Positions 1 to 9,742 are shown, counted from the stretch's first letter. The stretch is 50,422 nucleotides of DNA from Acinetobacter sp. N54.MGS-139 (GCA_000980495.1 LARN01000008.1:1-50422); one strand, 5' to 3'. Program-made: numbers and translations. The notes: generated from the sequence alone by a model not told the origin.

Positions 1-49
1 CGGATAAATAGAATAAAAAGCAATCTATTTTTCGATTTTCGAAATAATT

Positions 50-931
50 ATGGATCGTCTTCAAGCCCTGGAAGTTTTCATGTTGGTCGCGAAGCTGGGG
101 AGCTTTACAGCGGCTTCAAGAGCGGCAAACCTAACAGCTTCACGCGTTACCCATCTGATTCAGAATTTAGAGAAGGAATTAGGCGTCTCTTTATTTAGCC
201 GAACCACACGACGTGTGACTCTTTCATCTGCCGGTCAGGCCTTATTTGAACAGTTTGATCCGAACCTTGGTTTTATTACTGAAACGCTTCAGAACATCAA
301 GGAGTTATCTAATGAAGAACCGAAAGGGACAATCCGGATCAGTGCACCGGTCAAGTTCGGCTCAACGTTTTTGATGAAACCGATAACGGTGTTTCTTAAG
401 AAATATCCGGATGTTCGTATTGTTTTGAATACGACCAACGATCCGCAGGAAATCTTCAAAGGTGGTGCAGATATTGCATTTGTCCTGGTTACGGAGATGC
501 CTCTTTCAGGAGTGCGACACAAGATAGGAGTGTTCAGCAGCGGAATCTATGCAAATTTGAATGTCATGACGGCACTCTCTTCTTTAACTTCGCCCGAGCA
601 ATTGAGGAGTGCCGAATTAATTCTTCAAGAAGGGAATGCTTCGTCTTGGAATCTAACCGGTTCGGAGGGACAAAAATACAGGGTGTCGGTAAAGAAGTGG
701 TCTTTCAAAACTGACACGACGCAGGCGGCTTTAATCGCAGCAAAGGAAGGTCTGGGCGCGGCACTTTTACCGATACCTTTAGGAGAGAGTGAAAAGTCCT
801 TGACTCGATTACTTCCTAATTGGACCGGCGTTCCAGTGGAAGTCTGCGCCATCACTTCGTCTAGGAAGATTTCTTCAGCAGCAAGAAATTTTATTGACCT
901 TGCCAAACAAGAGTTCAATAGAGAGCAATGA
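50..931 (+). CDS. LysR family transcriptional regulator
   Basis: DNA-binding regulator of 293 aa, the usual LysR length. The N-terminal winged helix-turn-helix (about residues 1-60) includes GSFTAASRAANLTASRVT and the family-typical LFSRTTRRVTLS. Residues about 90-290 form the periplasmic-binding-like effector domain. The effector is not readable from sequence. LysR genes usually sit divergent to a target; here the only near neighbour is the convergent aminotransferase, so its target may lie upstream of the window or be itself. The ATG at 50 has no clear Shine-Dalgarno sequence and only 49 upstream bases are visible. The family call is firm; the regulon is unknown. Confidence 0.93.
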   Translation: MDRLQALEVFMLVAKLGSFTAASRAANLTASRVTHLIQNLEKELGVSLFSRTTRRVTLSSAGQALFEQFDPNLGFITETLQNIKELSNEEPKGTIRISAPVKFGSTFLMKPITVFLKKYPDVRIVLNTTNDPQEIFKGGADIAFVLVTEMPLSGVRHKIGVFSSGIYANLNVMTALSSLTSPEQLRSAELILQEGNASSWNLTGSEGQKYRVSVKKWSFKTDTTQAALIAAKEGLGAALLPIPLGESEKSLTRLLPNWTGVPVEVCAITSSRKISSAARNFIDLAKQEFNREQ

Positions 932-960
932 CGGGACTGCAGTCTTGCAACCGCCACAAA

Positions 961-990
961 AATCCCGAGCTTCCTGCGAAGCCCGGGATT
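961..990. terminator. Bidirectional intrinsic terminator between convergent genes
   Basis: The arms AATCCCGAGCTTC and GAAGCCCGGGATT pair with one mismatch around a short CTGC loop. It lies between the LysR stop at 931 and the aminotransferase stop at 1016, so it can serve both strands. The T-tracts are weak. Confidence 0.75.
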
Positions 991-1015
991 TGAATTAAGC
1001 CGCTAAGTCAGACGA

Positions 1016-2158
1016 TTAAACCCAGCCTTTCTGGCGGAATTCTTTGAGTTTTTCAACGAAATAGCGCATTTCAGCGGGTGTGCCCAGAGAAATACGGCAC
1101 CACTGAACGGCAGGCGGGAAGGGACGGCCGACGAGAATGTGTTCGGTTTTCATTCTGTCTGCGAAGGGTTTCAGCGGAGCTTTCAGATCAATGAAAACGA
1201 AGTTCGTCTGGCTCGGCAGATAAGGAATGTTGAGTTCCTTCAGAGCCTTGTAGAGGATCTCGCGGGCTTCGTCATTGCTTTCTTTGGATTCTTTTAAGAA
1301 TTCCTTGTCATTGAGTTCGCTTAGAGCAGCAGCCAGCGTTGTCTGGTTCATCATGACTTCGTAGGCGACATGGTCACGAATCTTGTTGATGACGTTCACG
1401 GCGCCGACGGCGTAGCCCAAACGCATACCGGCCATAGCGAAGATCTTGGAGAAGGTCTTCAGGACGACCAGGTTGTCAAAGCCCTGACGAACGAGTTCGT
1501 TGCAGGACTTGAAGGAAGGATCGTTGACGAACTCGGCATAGGCTTCGTCGAGGATGAAGAAGGTGTTCTTCGGCTGAGATTTAATCCAGTTGAAGATTTC
1601 GTTGCTGTCGGCAATCGTGGAAGTCGGGTTGTTCGGGTTGACGAGGTAAACCAGAACGCGGTGTTTCTTTGCTTCAGCGGTTGCAACTTTGCGCAGAGCG
1701 GCGAGATCAATGCTCCAGTTCGGGCCCATCTTGACGTTCTTAACCGGAATGTTGTTGCGCTTAGCAACATCAGCACCGTCGCCGTAAGTCAGTTCAGGCT
1801 GAACCAAAACCGTGTTCTTGGTGGCTTCAGCTTCAATAGTGGCACGAATGGCTTCTGCAGAACCGTGCGTCAGAAGTACTTCATCCGGTCTGACATTCAT
1901 GAATTTAGCCAAATCCTTTTTGAATGCGATGACCTGCGCGAAGGGATAACGAGAGCCGTACATGGCGGCTTTAGCGACAGCTTCTTTAGCCTTTTCGCTC
2001 ATGCCCAACGGGTTTTCGTTAAAGCACAAGAGCATGGGTTTTTCGGCAGTCGGTTTGACAAACTTCGGCTGAGCAGCGACAGCGGCAGTTGTTCCGAGGG
2101 AAGAGAGAGCAGCTCCGGCGCCGACCAGACGGAAGAGTTGTCTGCGATTCAGGGTCAT
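1016..2158 (-). CDS. Tat-exported PLP-dependent aminotransferase, histidinol-phosphate aminotransferase family
   Basis: Class I/II fold-type I aminotransferase of 380 aa, closest in motifs to HisC-like enzymes. Visible: NPNNPTS at about 174-180 (Asn177 contacts PLP), DEAY at 204-207, the Schiff-base lysine K238 in KTFSK, Arg246 in GMRLGY and a C-terminal RISLGTP that should bind the substrate carboxylate. The N-terminus is a twin-arginine signal (NRRQLFRLVGAGAALSS, then an Ala-rich stretch to about residue 29), so the enzyme should be exported folded with PLP bound. AAGGAG-like GGAGAT precedes the ATG. No his genes are nearby, so a periplasmic amino-acid role is more likely than histidine synthesis; the substrate is unknown. 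It has its own promoter at 2178-2206. Confidence 0.9.
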   Translation of the reverse strand: MTLNRRQLFRLVGAGAALSSLGTTAAVAAQPKFVKPTAEKPMLLCFNENPLGMSEKAKEAVAKAAMYGSRYPFAQVIAFKKDLAKFMNVRPDEVLLTHGSAEAIRATIEAEATKNTVLVQPELTYGDGADVAKRNNIPVKNVKMGPNWSIDLAALRKVATAEAKKHRVLVYLVNPNNPTSTIADSNEIFNWIKSQPKNTFFILDEAYAEFVNDPSFKSCNELVRQGFDNLVVLKTFSKIFAMAGMRLGYAVGAVNVINKIRDHVAYEVMMNQTTLAAALSELNDKEFLKESKESNDEAREILYKALKELNIPYLPSQTNFVFIDLKAPLKPFADRMKTEHILVGRPFPPAVQWCRISLGTPAEMRYFVEKLKEFRQKGWV

Positions 2159-2177
2159 GAAAAATCTCCTATGAGGT

Positions 2178-2206
2178 TATTAATAGTTACTGACAATTAT
2201 TGTCAA
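2178..2206 (-). promoter_or_regulatory. Promoter of the aminotransferase gene with an overlapping palindromic operator
   Basis: On the minus strand, TTGACA (2206-2201) is followed after exactly 17 bases by TTAATA (2183-2178). The perfect inverted repeat TGACAATTATTGTCA at 2191-2205 overlaps the -35 box, where a repressor or LysR-type activator could bind. The predicted start near 2171 leaves a leader of about 13 nt holding the ribosome site. Confidence 0.55.
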
Positions 2207-2289
2207 TTAATCGGCGGTACAAGGAAAATTTACTAGGAAATTCTCATGATTGGAATATCTTTTGCGGATTTTTAGCTAGGGAAAAGAAA

Positions 2290-2320
2290 AAAGCCCGAAA
2301 TTTGTACTTTCGAGCTTTCT
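2290..2320 (-). terminator. Intrinsic terminator of the argA-yggX transcript
   Basis: Read on the minus strand, AAAGCTCGAAA pairs with TTTCGGGCTTT (one mismatch) and is followed by a TTTTTTCTTTT tract. It lies just downstream of yggX and separates it from the aminotransferase gene. Confidence 0.85.
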
Positions 2321-2338
2321 AGAAGAGATCAAAAACCG

Positions 2339-2620
2339 TTATTCGGTCTTGTTTTCCGGCGCGACATAGCCTTCGGGATGGGCCACGCCTTCGCCGAAGA
2401 AGTGAGCTTCGATCTGGTCCATCAGCCATTTGCGAGCTCTCGGATCTGCCATGGAAAGACGGTTTTCGTTAACGATCATGGTCTGAAGATGCTTCCACTG
2501 TTCCCAAGCTTCTTTGGAAACATTGTTGTAAATCTTCATGCCCAGGGCGCCGGGAAGAGGCGGGTAGTCCAGGCCTTCGGCTTCGCGGCCGAGTTTTATG
2601 CAGTTAACCATGTGTGCCAT
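2339..2620 (-). CDS. yggX: Fe(2+)-trafficking protein YggX
   Basis: Small cytoplasmic protein of 93 aa associated with iron handling and protection of Fe-S clusters from oxidative damage. It shows the family core: the N-terminal [16 protein letters not shown] with the conserved cysteine, then [32 protein letters not shown] and a C-terminal FFGEG. I start it at 2620 because TTAGGAG lies 8 bases upstream and this matches the family length. The upstream in-frame ATG at 2638 would run through that ribosome site. It follows argA by 66 bases on the same strand, ends at a terminator, and argA-yggX adjacency is typical of Burkholderiales. Confidence 0.95.
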   Translation of the reverse strand: MAHMVNCIKLGREAEGLDYPPLPGALGMKIYNNVSKEAWEQWKHLQTMIVNENRLSMADPRARKWLMDQIEAHFFGEGVAHPEGYVAPENKTE

Positions 2621-2686
2621 TGGTGTACTCCTAATCATTTATCTGAAAATTGTTTTTCAAGTCTACAAGCATTGGACGCCGCTGAC

Positions 2687-4027
2687 CTAAAGATCTTTTA
2701 TGAAGATTTGTGAACGGCGCTGCCAGTTATACAAACGCCGCTTTTCAATCGGTAAATCGTCTACGCCGGCAGGACGGAAACCGCGTTTCAAGAACCAGTG
2801 CATAGTTCTTGTGGTCAGAACAAACAGGCGGTTTAATCCGGCCTTGCGAGCCTGGTTTTCAATGTGGCGAAGCAAACGCTCTCCGTCTCCGAAGCCCTGA
2901 TAAGCCGCATCGACCGTCAGCGCAGCCATTTCCCCGAGTTTTTCCTCCGGGAACTGATAAAGCGCGGCACTCCCGTAGATCACACCGTCGTGTTCAAGAA
3001 CCGTGAAGTGAGAGATGTCGCGTTCAAGTTTTTCGCGTGGGCGTTTGACCAACGTTCCGTCCGCCTCAAGCGGCTCCAGCAGTTTGATCAGACCAGAGAC
3101 GTCGTCAGAGGTTGCCTGACGCAGGGACTCCAGATTTTCCATGGTCATCATGGTTCCCACGCCGTCATGCGTAAAGAGCTCAGCCAAAAGTCCTCCGTCC
3201 ATTGCGTAGGGCACGATGTGAACGCGTTCAACGCCGTGTTCAAGCGCTTTCAGGGCAAACGTCAGGTTGTAGATATCTTCTTCATCGACGAGTTTGTCGT
3301 TAATGAACTCTCGAGCATCTTCCGCGGTAAGTTCCGTGACCACTTCATCAAAGCGTCTGACACCATCCACGTTGGTGAGCAGAATAAGCTTGTCGGCTTT
3401 TAGCGCACCGGCAATGGAAGCCGCTAAATCTTCGCTCGTCAGATTAAAGGCTTCGCCCGTGGGAGAGAAACCGAGCGGCGAAATTAAAACGATCCGCCCT
3501 CCGTCGAGTTCTCGATGAATCGCTTCGCTGTCAACTTTGCGAACGACGCCGGTGAACTTAAAGTCCACGCCGTCGATGATGCCTAAAGGACGGGCAATCA
3601 CGAAGTTGCCGCTGACGACGCGACATTGGCTGTGAGCCATCGGCGTGTTCGGTAAGCCCTGAGAGAAAGCTGCTTCAATATCCAGGCGCGCTTCGCCGGC
3701 GGCTTCTTTGACGCACACAAGCGCATCGGCGGTCGTCACCCGAATGCCGTTGACGTATTGGGACTCGATGGCCTTCAATGACATTAGCTCTTCGACCTGG
3801 GGACGTACGCCGTAAACTAGGACGATTCGTGCACCTATGGCTGAGATCATGCTGATGTCAGCAATCAAGCTGGAAAAATGTTCTTGAAGGATGGTTTCTC
3901 CGGCGAGATCGATGACGATCGTTTTGCCGCGAATGGAATGAATATGCGGTGCGACGCTTCTGAACCATTCGACCCAGGAGTCCATTGAAACCGGAACAAT
4001 CGGGGATTCTTTATTTTCTTCTGACAT
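2687..4027 (-). CDS. argA: N-acetylglutamate synthase (amino-acid N-acetyltransferase)
   Basis: First step of arginine biosynthesis: transfer of acetyl from acetyl-CoA to glutamate. The bacterial ArgA layout is clear: an amino-acid-kinase-like domain (from KTIVIDLAGETI through LLTNVDGV) followed by a C-terminal GNAT domain of about 150 aa with GFGDGERLLRHIENQARKAG and the tail FLKRGFRPAGV. The kinase-like domain usually binds arginine as feedback inhibitor. The start is uncertain: 4027 (446 aa) leaves a short tail before the conserved WVEWFRSVAPHI, and 4114 would add 29 residues; neither has a good ribosome site. It is the first gene of argA-yggX and divergent to hrpA. Confidence 0.95.
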   Translation of the reverse strand: MSEENKESPIVPVSMDSWVEWFRSVAPHIHSIRGKTIVIDLAGETILQEHFSSLIADISMISAIGARIVLVYGVRPQVEELMSLKAIESQYVNGIRVTTADALVCVKEAAGEARLDIEAAFSQGLPNTPMAHSQCRVVSGNFVIARPLGIIDGVDFKFTGVVRKVDSEAIHRELDGGRIVLISPLGFSPTGEAFNLTSEDLAASIAGALKADKLILLTNVDGVRRFDEVVTELTAEDAREFINDKLVDEEDIYNLTFALKALEHGVERVHIVPYAMDGGLLAELFTHDGVGTMMTMENLESLRQATSDDVSGLIKLLEPLEADGTLVKRPREKLERDISHFTVLEHDGVIYGSAALYQFPEEKLGEMAALTVDAAYQGFGDGERLLRHIENQARKAGLNRLFVLTTRTMHWFLKRGFRPAGVDDLPIEKRRLYNWQRRSQIFIKDL

Positions 4028-4270
4028 GTCCGTTGAATTAAGAAAGGCTTCAATTAGTTGTTGCTGAAATTTTAATATTTGAGAGACCGTAATTTTCTCG
4101 GAGAAAACGAGCATTGTCTCGATGGTTTCGAAGAAATTTGTTCAATTTGGGACAGTTGGCAGAAGCATTTTTTTGTTTAGAAACAAATAGCTTCGAAAAT
4201 TTCGAGCAGAAAAAGCCTAAAAAGTTCTATCCTTAACGAACTTTAGAATGAGATATAAGAACCTGGAACT

Positions 4271-7200
4271 ATGGCAGGCGATTTAAGAGATTTAAAAGCA
4301 AAGTTACTCGAAGCACAAAAAGCAGAGAAGAAGCCGCAGGCGGTTTCTCAAAAACAAGAGCCTCCGCGCACCAAATTAACATTGAAGAAGCAAACTCCGG
4401 CAGCGTCATCCGGAGCATCAGCCGCACCTAAATCTGTAGACGTGAAGCCGCAGCTGCAAAAGAAAAAACCGTCAGAGCCTTCCAAGCGTCCGGCGCCTAA
4501 AGGCAAAGGAACTTCTTTAAAAGGCTTTTCAGATTTGAGAGCGCTGCGTAATCAAATCAACGCACCGCAGGAACAGAAGGACAAAAACGAGCCCCAGAAA
4601 CCTGTTGCCTCCGAGAAGAAGTCCTCCAGAGTGCTTGTTAAAGTAGGAAACGAGGTGCTCCGCAACGTGCCGCCTAAACTCGAGCTGCAGGAAAGCCTTC
4701 CTGTCAGCGAACGCGCTGACGAAATCGCCGAGGCGATTAAAAATAACCAAGTCGTGATTGTTTCCGGTGAAACCGGCTCCGGCAAAACCACTCAGCTTCC
4801 TAAAATTGCGATGATGGTCGGAAGAGGGCAGAAGGGGCTGATCGGTCACACGCAGCCTCGGCGTATTGCCGCGACTTCGATTGCTAAGCGTATTTCCGAA
4901 GAAATGGGCGCCGAAGTCGGCCAAGTCGCCGGATACAAGATTCGTTTTAAAGACGAATTAGAGCCGGGCGCAACGATCAAATTAATGACCGACGGCATCC
5001 TGCTGGCAGAGACTCAGCGCGACAGACTGCTTAAAGCCTACGATACGATCATTATCGACGAGGCGCACGAACGCAGTTTGAACATCGACTTTCTCTTGGG
5101 CTACCTTCGAGAAATTCTCCCCAAACGCCCGGACCTTAAACTCATTATTACGTCCGCGACGATTGACTCGGAGCGATTTGCCAAACATTTTGAGGACGTC
5201 AATAAGAAGCCCGTTCCGATTATTAATGTCTCGGGCCGTCTCTATCCGGTCCAAGTTCGTTATCGTCCGGTCCAAGACGAAGAAGAAAATGACGACCGCA
5301 CGCTGATGCAGGCTATTGTCGATGCATGTGATGAACTGATGGGTGCAGGCAGCGGCGATATTCTGGTCTTCCTGCCCGGCGAACGTGAGATTAGAGAAGC
5401 AGCCGAAGCCTTGTCTCCGGCTGCACGAAAAGGCGTTGAGATTCTTCCGCTCTTTTCCCGCTTAAGCATTGAAGAGCAGGACCGCATCTTTAAGACAGAC
5501 GGCCGTCGCCGTATTGTGCTTGCGACCAATATTGCAGAAACCTCTTTGACGGTCCCGGGCATCCGATACGTCGTGGACACGGGACTCGCTCGCGTGAAGC
5601 GTTACTCCTACCGCAATAAAGTTGAGCAGCTTCAAATTGAACCCATCAGTCAGGCAGCGGCAAAACAGCGTGCCGGTCGATGCGGTCGTGTAGCGAACGG
5701 TATTTGTATTCGACTCTACGATGAGAAGGATTTCGAAAAGCGCCCCGAATTTACGGATCCGGAAATTCTGAGAAGCTCCTTGGCAACCGTGATTCTCCGC
5801 ATGAAGTCGCTGCATCTGACAGATGTTCGCGAGTTCCCGTTTGTCCAGGCACCGCTTCAGCGCGCGATTACTGACGGTTACGATCTTTTGATCGAGCTCA
5901 ATGCGGTGAAGGAACGCGGCGGCGAATTGACGCCGGTCGGAAAAGAACTTGCAAGGCTGCCGTTAGACGCTCGTCTTGCCCGCATGCTGCAGGCCGCTGC
6001 AGAAAACCAGGCTTTGGCCGAAGTACTGATTATTGCTTCGGCAATCAGTATTCAGGATCCTCGCGAGCGTCCTTTGGATGCTCAAGATAAGGCGGCCGCC
6101 GCGCACAAGAAGTTTGCCGACGAGAAGAGCGACTTTCTTTCCCTGATTAAGCTTTGGAACTGGACGCAGGATGCGATTGCCAATAAAGAAAGCAATCGAC
6201 TGCTCGAGCAGAAGTTCCGTCAGAACTATCTATCCGTCAAAAGGCTTCGCGAGTGGCGGGATGTTTACCGTCAGCTCAAGGAGCTCACGCAGGAAATGGG
6301 CTGGCGTCTAAACACGGCGCCGGCGACCTATGAACAGCTGCACAAAGCGCTGCTGTCGGGTCTCTTGGGCAATATCGGCATGAAAGACGTCCAGGCTGAT
6401 TACAAAACACCGCCGTACACAGGTGCCAGAGGCATTAAGTTTTGGCCGTGGCCCGGTTCTTCTCTGGCGAAAAAAGGCGGCAAATGGATCATGGCTTCCG
6501 AGCTCGTGGAAACAACCCGTCTATTTGCCAGAACACTGGCCAATCTCGAGCCTGAGTGGATTGAGAAGGTGGGTGCTCATCTGATTAAAAAATCCTGGAG
6601 CGATCCTCATTGGGAGAAAAAGGCCGGCAATGTCATCGCTTTAGAGAAGGGCACACTGTACGGACTGCCCGTCTATACAGAAAGAAAGGTGGATTTCTCA
6701 CGCAAGGATCCGAAAACCTCTCGAGAGATCTTTATTCGCCGAGCTTTGGTAGAAGAAGAACTCGAAAGTCAGGCCCCGTTCTGGCAGCACAACGTCGCCA
6801 TGATCAACAACATCCGCGAGATGGAACACAAGTCTCGCCGTCCGGATGTGTTGGTGGACGACAGCATGATTTACGAGTTTTACGACAAGAAAATCAGTCA
6901 GGATGTGGTTAACCAGCAGACATTCGATAAGTGGCGCGAAAAGGCGGAAGCCGAGAACCCGAAACTTTTGTTTCTGCAGAAGTCCGACTTAATGCGTCAT
7001 GATGCAGCCGGCATCACGATCGAATACTTCCCGAAGAAGCTTGAGATCGCCGGCATCCCGATGGCGCTGAATTACAACTTTGATCCGGGTTCTCTGCGCG
7101 ACGGTGTCACGATGACTGTGCCGCTTTATGCCCTGAATCAGCTGGATCCGGTCCGCTTAGAGTGGCTCGTGCCTGGAATGGTCAAAGAGAAAGTTCAGAT

Positions 7201-8416
7201 GCTGCTCAAGAGTCTCCCGCAGCGCTTGCGCCGACATTTTGTGCCGCTGCCGGACTGGGCAAAATCTTTTGCACAGCGCCATGAGGTTCCCGACGGTGAT
7301 CTTATCGAACTCCTGATTAAAGAAGCTCGGGAGCAGTTCCGCATTGATATCCAGAAATCAGACTTCAAGTTTGAGATGCTTCCGCCGCACCTCAGCATGA
7401 ACTACAAGGTGGTCGACGAACACGGCAGACAGCTTGCTATGTCCCGGAGCATTCCGCAGTTAAGAAGCGAACTCAGTACGGAAGCCCGCAAAACGTTCCA
7501 GAACATTGCCTCTCAGGACAGTAAAGTTGCGGAAGATCTGCAGGATGAGATTACGGAATGGAACTTCGGCGAGCTGCCGGACGTCATGGAGATTAAGAAG
7601 AGGGGCATTTCGCTCATCGGTCATCCGGCACTTGTGGATAAAGGCGAGTACTGCTCTTTGGAAGTTTTTGATGATCCGGACCAAGCGGCCCGTATTCATC
7701 GACGGGGTTTGATTCGCTTGATCCGTTTGGGACTGAAGGAACAGATTAAGTATCTGGATAAGAATTTGAAGTCGATGCAGACGACGCAGATCCAAGGCGC
7801 ATCCATTGTTTCTTTGAGAAAGGCCTTTCCGTCTTTTGAAGAGTTAAAGCAGGACGTTATCGATGCCTCGATTGAAACGGCTGCCTTTACCGGAGAACTT
7901 CCGGTCAATGAAGAGCAGTTCAGGGAAACGATTGCGGTTGTCAAAGAAAAACTCGGCCTGCTGACGCTGGAGCTGGCACGCCTCTTGAGCTCGATCGTTT
8001 CTGAAGCTGCTCTTGCGCAGCAGAAGCTGAATTCGATCAAAAGCTACAAGGAAGTGAGCGAAGACATTACGGCTCAGCTGTCTGATTTGTTTCCGCCGCA
8101 TTTCCTGCTTACGATTCCTTTCAGCCAGCTTCGCCACTATCCGCGCTATATGAAGGCTATTCAAGTTCGAATCGATCGTTTGAAAAACGATCCCGGCAGA
8201 GATGCCGAGCGCATGGCCGAGATTCGTCAGCTTACCGTTAATTACAAGCGGGAGTTGTCTGTCAGAAGAGGCGTCTACGATGCCAAACTGGTCGAATTCG
8301 GGAATATGCTTCAGGAGCTGAGGGTTTCTCTTTTTGCGCAGGAACTCAGAACGCCGATGCCAGTGAGCGTCAAGCGTCTGAATAAAATGTGGGATGCGAT
8401 TCTTCGTGAGCACTAA
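4271..8416 (+). CDS. hrpA: ATP-dependent RNA helicase HrpA (DEAH box)
   Basis: Large DEAH/RHA-family helicase of 1381 aa. Residues 1-120 are a Lys/Pro/Ala-rich, probably disordered tail. The helicase core follows: Walker A GETGSGKTT at about 166-174, the TQPRR motif Ia, DEAH at 263-266, SAT motif III, then the second RecA domain with TNIAETSLTVPGI and QRAGRCGR (motif VI). Winged-helix/ratchet, OB-fold and the HrpA-specific DUF3418 region fill the rest. In E. coli HrpA acts in mRNA processing and in resolving stalled ribosomes. Divergent from argA with 243 bases between starts. The ATG has only a weak GGA upstream. Confidence 0.96.
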   Translation: MAGDLRDLKAKLLEAQKAEKKPQAVSQKQEPPRTKLTLKKQTPAASSGASAAPKSVDVKPQLQKKKPSEPSKRPAPKGKGTSLKGFSDLRALRNQINAPQEQKDKNEPQKPVASEKKSSRVLVKVGNEVLRNVPPKLELQESLPVSERADEIAEAIKNNQVVIVSGETGSGKTTQLPKIAMMVGRGQKGLIGHTQPRRIAATSIAKRISEEMGAEVGQVAGYKIRFKDELEPGATIKLMTDGILLAETQRDRLLKAYDTIIIDEAHERSLNIDFLLGYLREILPKRPDLKLIITSATIDSERFAKHFEDVNKKPVPIINVSGRLYPVQVRYRPVQDEEENDDRTLMQAIVDACDELMGAGSGDILVFLPGEREIREAAEALSPAARKGVEILPLFSRLSIEEQDRIFKTDGRRRIVLATNIAETSLTVPGIRYVVDTGLARVKRYSYRNKVEQLQIEPISQAAAKQRAGRCGRVANGICIRLYDEKDFEKRPEFTDPEILRSSLATVILRMKSLHLTDVREFPFVQAPLQRAITDGYDLLIELNAVKERGGELTPVGKELARLPLDARLARMLQAAAENQALAEVLIIASAISIQDPRERPLDAQDKAAAAHKKFADEKSDFLSLIKLWNWTQDAIANKESNRLLEQKFRQNYLSVKRLREWRDVYRQLKELTQEMGWRLNTAPATYEQLHKALLSGLLGNIGMKDVQADYKTPPYTGARGIKFWPWPGSSLAKKGGKWIMASELVETTRLFARTLANLEPEWIEKVGAHLIKKSWSDPHWEKKAGNVIALEKGTLYGLPVYTERKVDFSRKDPKTSREIFIRRALVEEELESQAPFWQHNVAMINNIREMEHKSRRPDVLVDDSMIYEFYDKKISQDVVNQQTFDKWREKAEAENPKLLFLQKSDLMRHDAAGITIEYFPKKLEIAGIPMALNYNFDPGSLRDGVTMTVPLYALNQLDPVRLEWLVPGMVKEKVQMLLKSLPQRLRRHFVPLPDWAKSFAQRHEVPDGDLIELLIKEAREQFRIDIQKSDFKFEMLPPHLSMNYKVVDEHGRQLAMSRSIPQLRSELSTEARKTFQNIASQDSKVAEDLQDEITEWNFGELPDVMEIKKRGISLIGHPALVDKGEYCSLEVFDDPDQAARIHRRGLIRLIRLGLKEQIKYLDKNLKSMQTTQIQGASIVSLRKAFPSFEELKQDVIDASIETAAFTGELPVNEEQFRETIAVVKEKLGLLTLELARLLSSIVSEAALAQQKLNSIKSYKEVSEDITAQLSDLFPPHFLLTIPFSQLRHYPRYMKAIQVRIDRLKNDPGRDAERMAEIRQLTVNYKRELSVRRGVYDAKLVEFGNMLQELRVSLFAQELRTPMPVSVKRLNKMWDAILREH

Positions 8417-8580
8417 CTACATATTGAGTGAAGTTAGAAAAATGATTAGTAATTTCCCTTATATAAGTGTTTAATTTGTGCGGTGAGGCCGATTTTTTAT
8501 GGTTTTGCCGAACGAATTGGCGCAAAATAACAAATACTCACCAATTAATGACCTCTTCTCTTCTCCTCTGGATGGAAAAA

Positions 8581-9714
8581 ATGCGTTTATCGGCAGCGAT
8601 TCTCTGTGCTTTTTTATCGTTTAGTTTTATTGCCGCTCCTACCGTAGAGGCTGCTCAGAAGAAACCGGCGGCTGTTAAAGTCGTCAAGAAAAAAGCAGTG
8701 AAAAAGACCGTTGTCGAGAAGACAGCGAAGAAGAAAGTTGTTGCTGCTTCGGCAAAGAAGAAGGCTAAGGCTCCTAAGGCAAAAGCTGCTGGCAAACGGG
8801 TCGCGGTGAAAAGCGTTGTTCGTAAACGGGCCTCAGCTCGTTCCTCCAGCCGCAAATTTGCCTCTTCTAAGAACTATCGTCCGAGAAAGGCGATTGACTG
8901 GGCTACTTACCGCAGCCGCGGACCTTCCTACGCACAGCTTATAGGCCTGAAGGGCTCCAGCGATCCGCTGGGACTCTCCTCGACGGCCGTGCTCGCCTAC
9001 GACATGGACACAAACCAAGTTTTGTATGAAAAGAATGCCGATCAGCCCCTGCCGATCGCATCTATTACAAAACTGATGACGGCGCTGGTGATCGTGGAAT
9101 CCGGCGTCAATTTAGACGACAAGTTCACTGTTACGCGTGAAGACTTCGTTCCTTCGAGCGCTCACTCCAAGCTTCGCATGGGCATGGAGATCTCCCGCCG
9201 TCAGGCTTTGCATCTGGCTTTAATGAGTTCGGATAACCGTGCGGCTCATTTCCTCGCCCGTACCTATCCGACCGGAAAAGCACAGTTCATTAAAGAAATG
9301 AACATCAAAGCTGCGCTTCTCGGCATGAAAGACTCCGTCTTCTATGACTCTATCGGTTTGAATAACGACAATCGCTCTTCTGCGGTGGATCTGTCTTACC
9401 TCATCACAGGCGCGAGCGAATATGCACTCATCCGTGAACTCTCGACTACGCCGGAAGCTTCCTTCCGTATCGGCAAGCGTGAAGTCATCAGCAGCACCAC
9501 GAACCGTCTGATTAAAGACGAAGATTGGGACATCGAGCTGCAGAAGACTGGTCTGACGACAGCGGCCGGCTACTGCATGGTCATGCAGGCGCACGTCGAC
9601 GGAAAGAATGTTGCATTCATCTTCCTCGACTCTCCGAATAAGTACGCTCGCGCCAACGACGCAGAAAAACTTCGTTCATATTTGAGCCGTGAAAGCGTTG
9701 TAGCTTCGAATTGA
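8581..9714 (+). CDS. pbpG: D-alanyl-D-alanine endopeptidase, PBP7 type (peptidase S11)
   Basis: Periplasmic endopeptidase that should cleave D-Ala-meso-DAP cross-links in peptidoglycan. All three serine-peptidase motifs are present: SITK at 161-164, SDN at 217-219 and KTG at 322-324 (numbered from 8581). The start at 8581 puts a clean signal peptide (MRLSAAILCAFL, cleavage near VEA-AQ) at the N-terminus, with GGA 8 bases upstream; 8572 and 8548 are alternative starts. It lacks the C-terminal beta-sheet domain of PBP5-type carboxypeptidases, which fits PbpG. Unusual is a Lys/Ala-rich stretch at residues about 27-100 between signal peptide and catalytic domain. Monocistronic, with a terminator directly after it. 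Confidence 0.92.
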   Translation: MRLSAAILCAFLSFSFIAAPTVEAAQKKPAAVKVVKKKAVKKTVVEKTAKKKVVAASAKKKAKAPKAKAAGKRVAVKSVVRKRASARSSSRKFASSKNYRPRKAIDWATYRSRGPSYAQLIGLKGSSDPLGLSSTAVLAYDMDTNQVLYEKNADQPLPIASITKLMTALVIVESGVNLDDKFTVTREDFVPSSAHSKLRMGMEISRRQALHLALMSSDNRAAHFLARTYPTGKAQFIKEMNIKAALLGMKDSVFYDSIGLNNDNRSSAVDLSYLITGASEYALIRELSTTPEASFRIGKREVISSTTNRLIKDEDWDIELQKTGLTTAAGYCMVMQAHVDGKNVAFIFLDSPNKYARANDAEKLRSYLSRESVVASN

Positions 9715-9742
9715 TCGCTGAATCGATCTAAATCATCACAAG

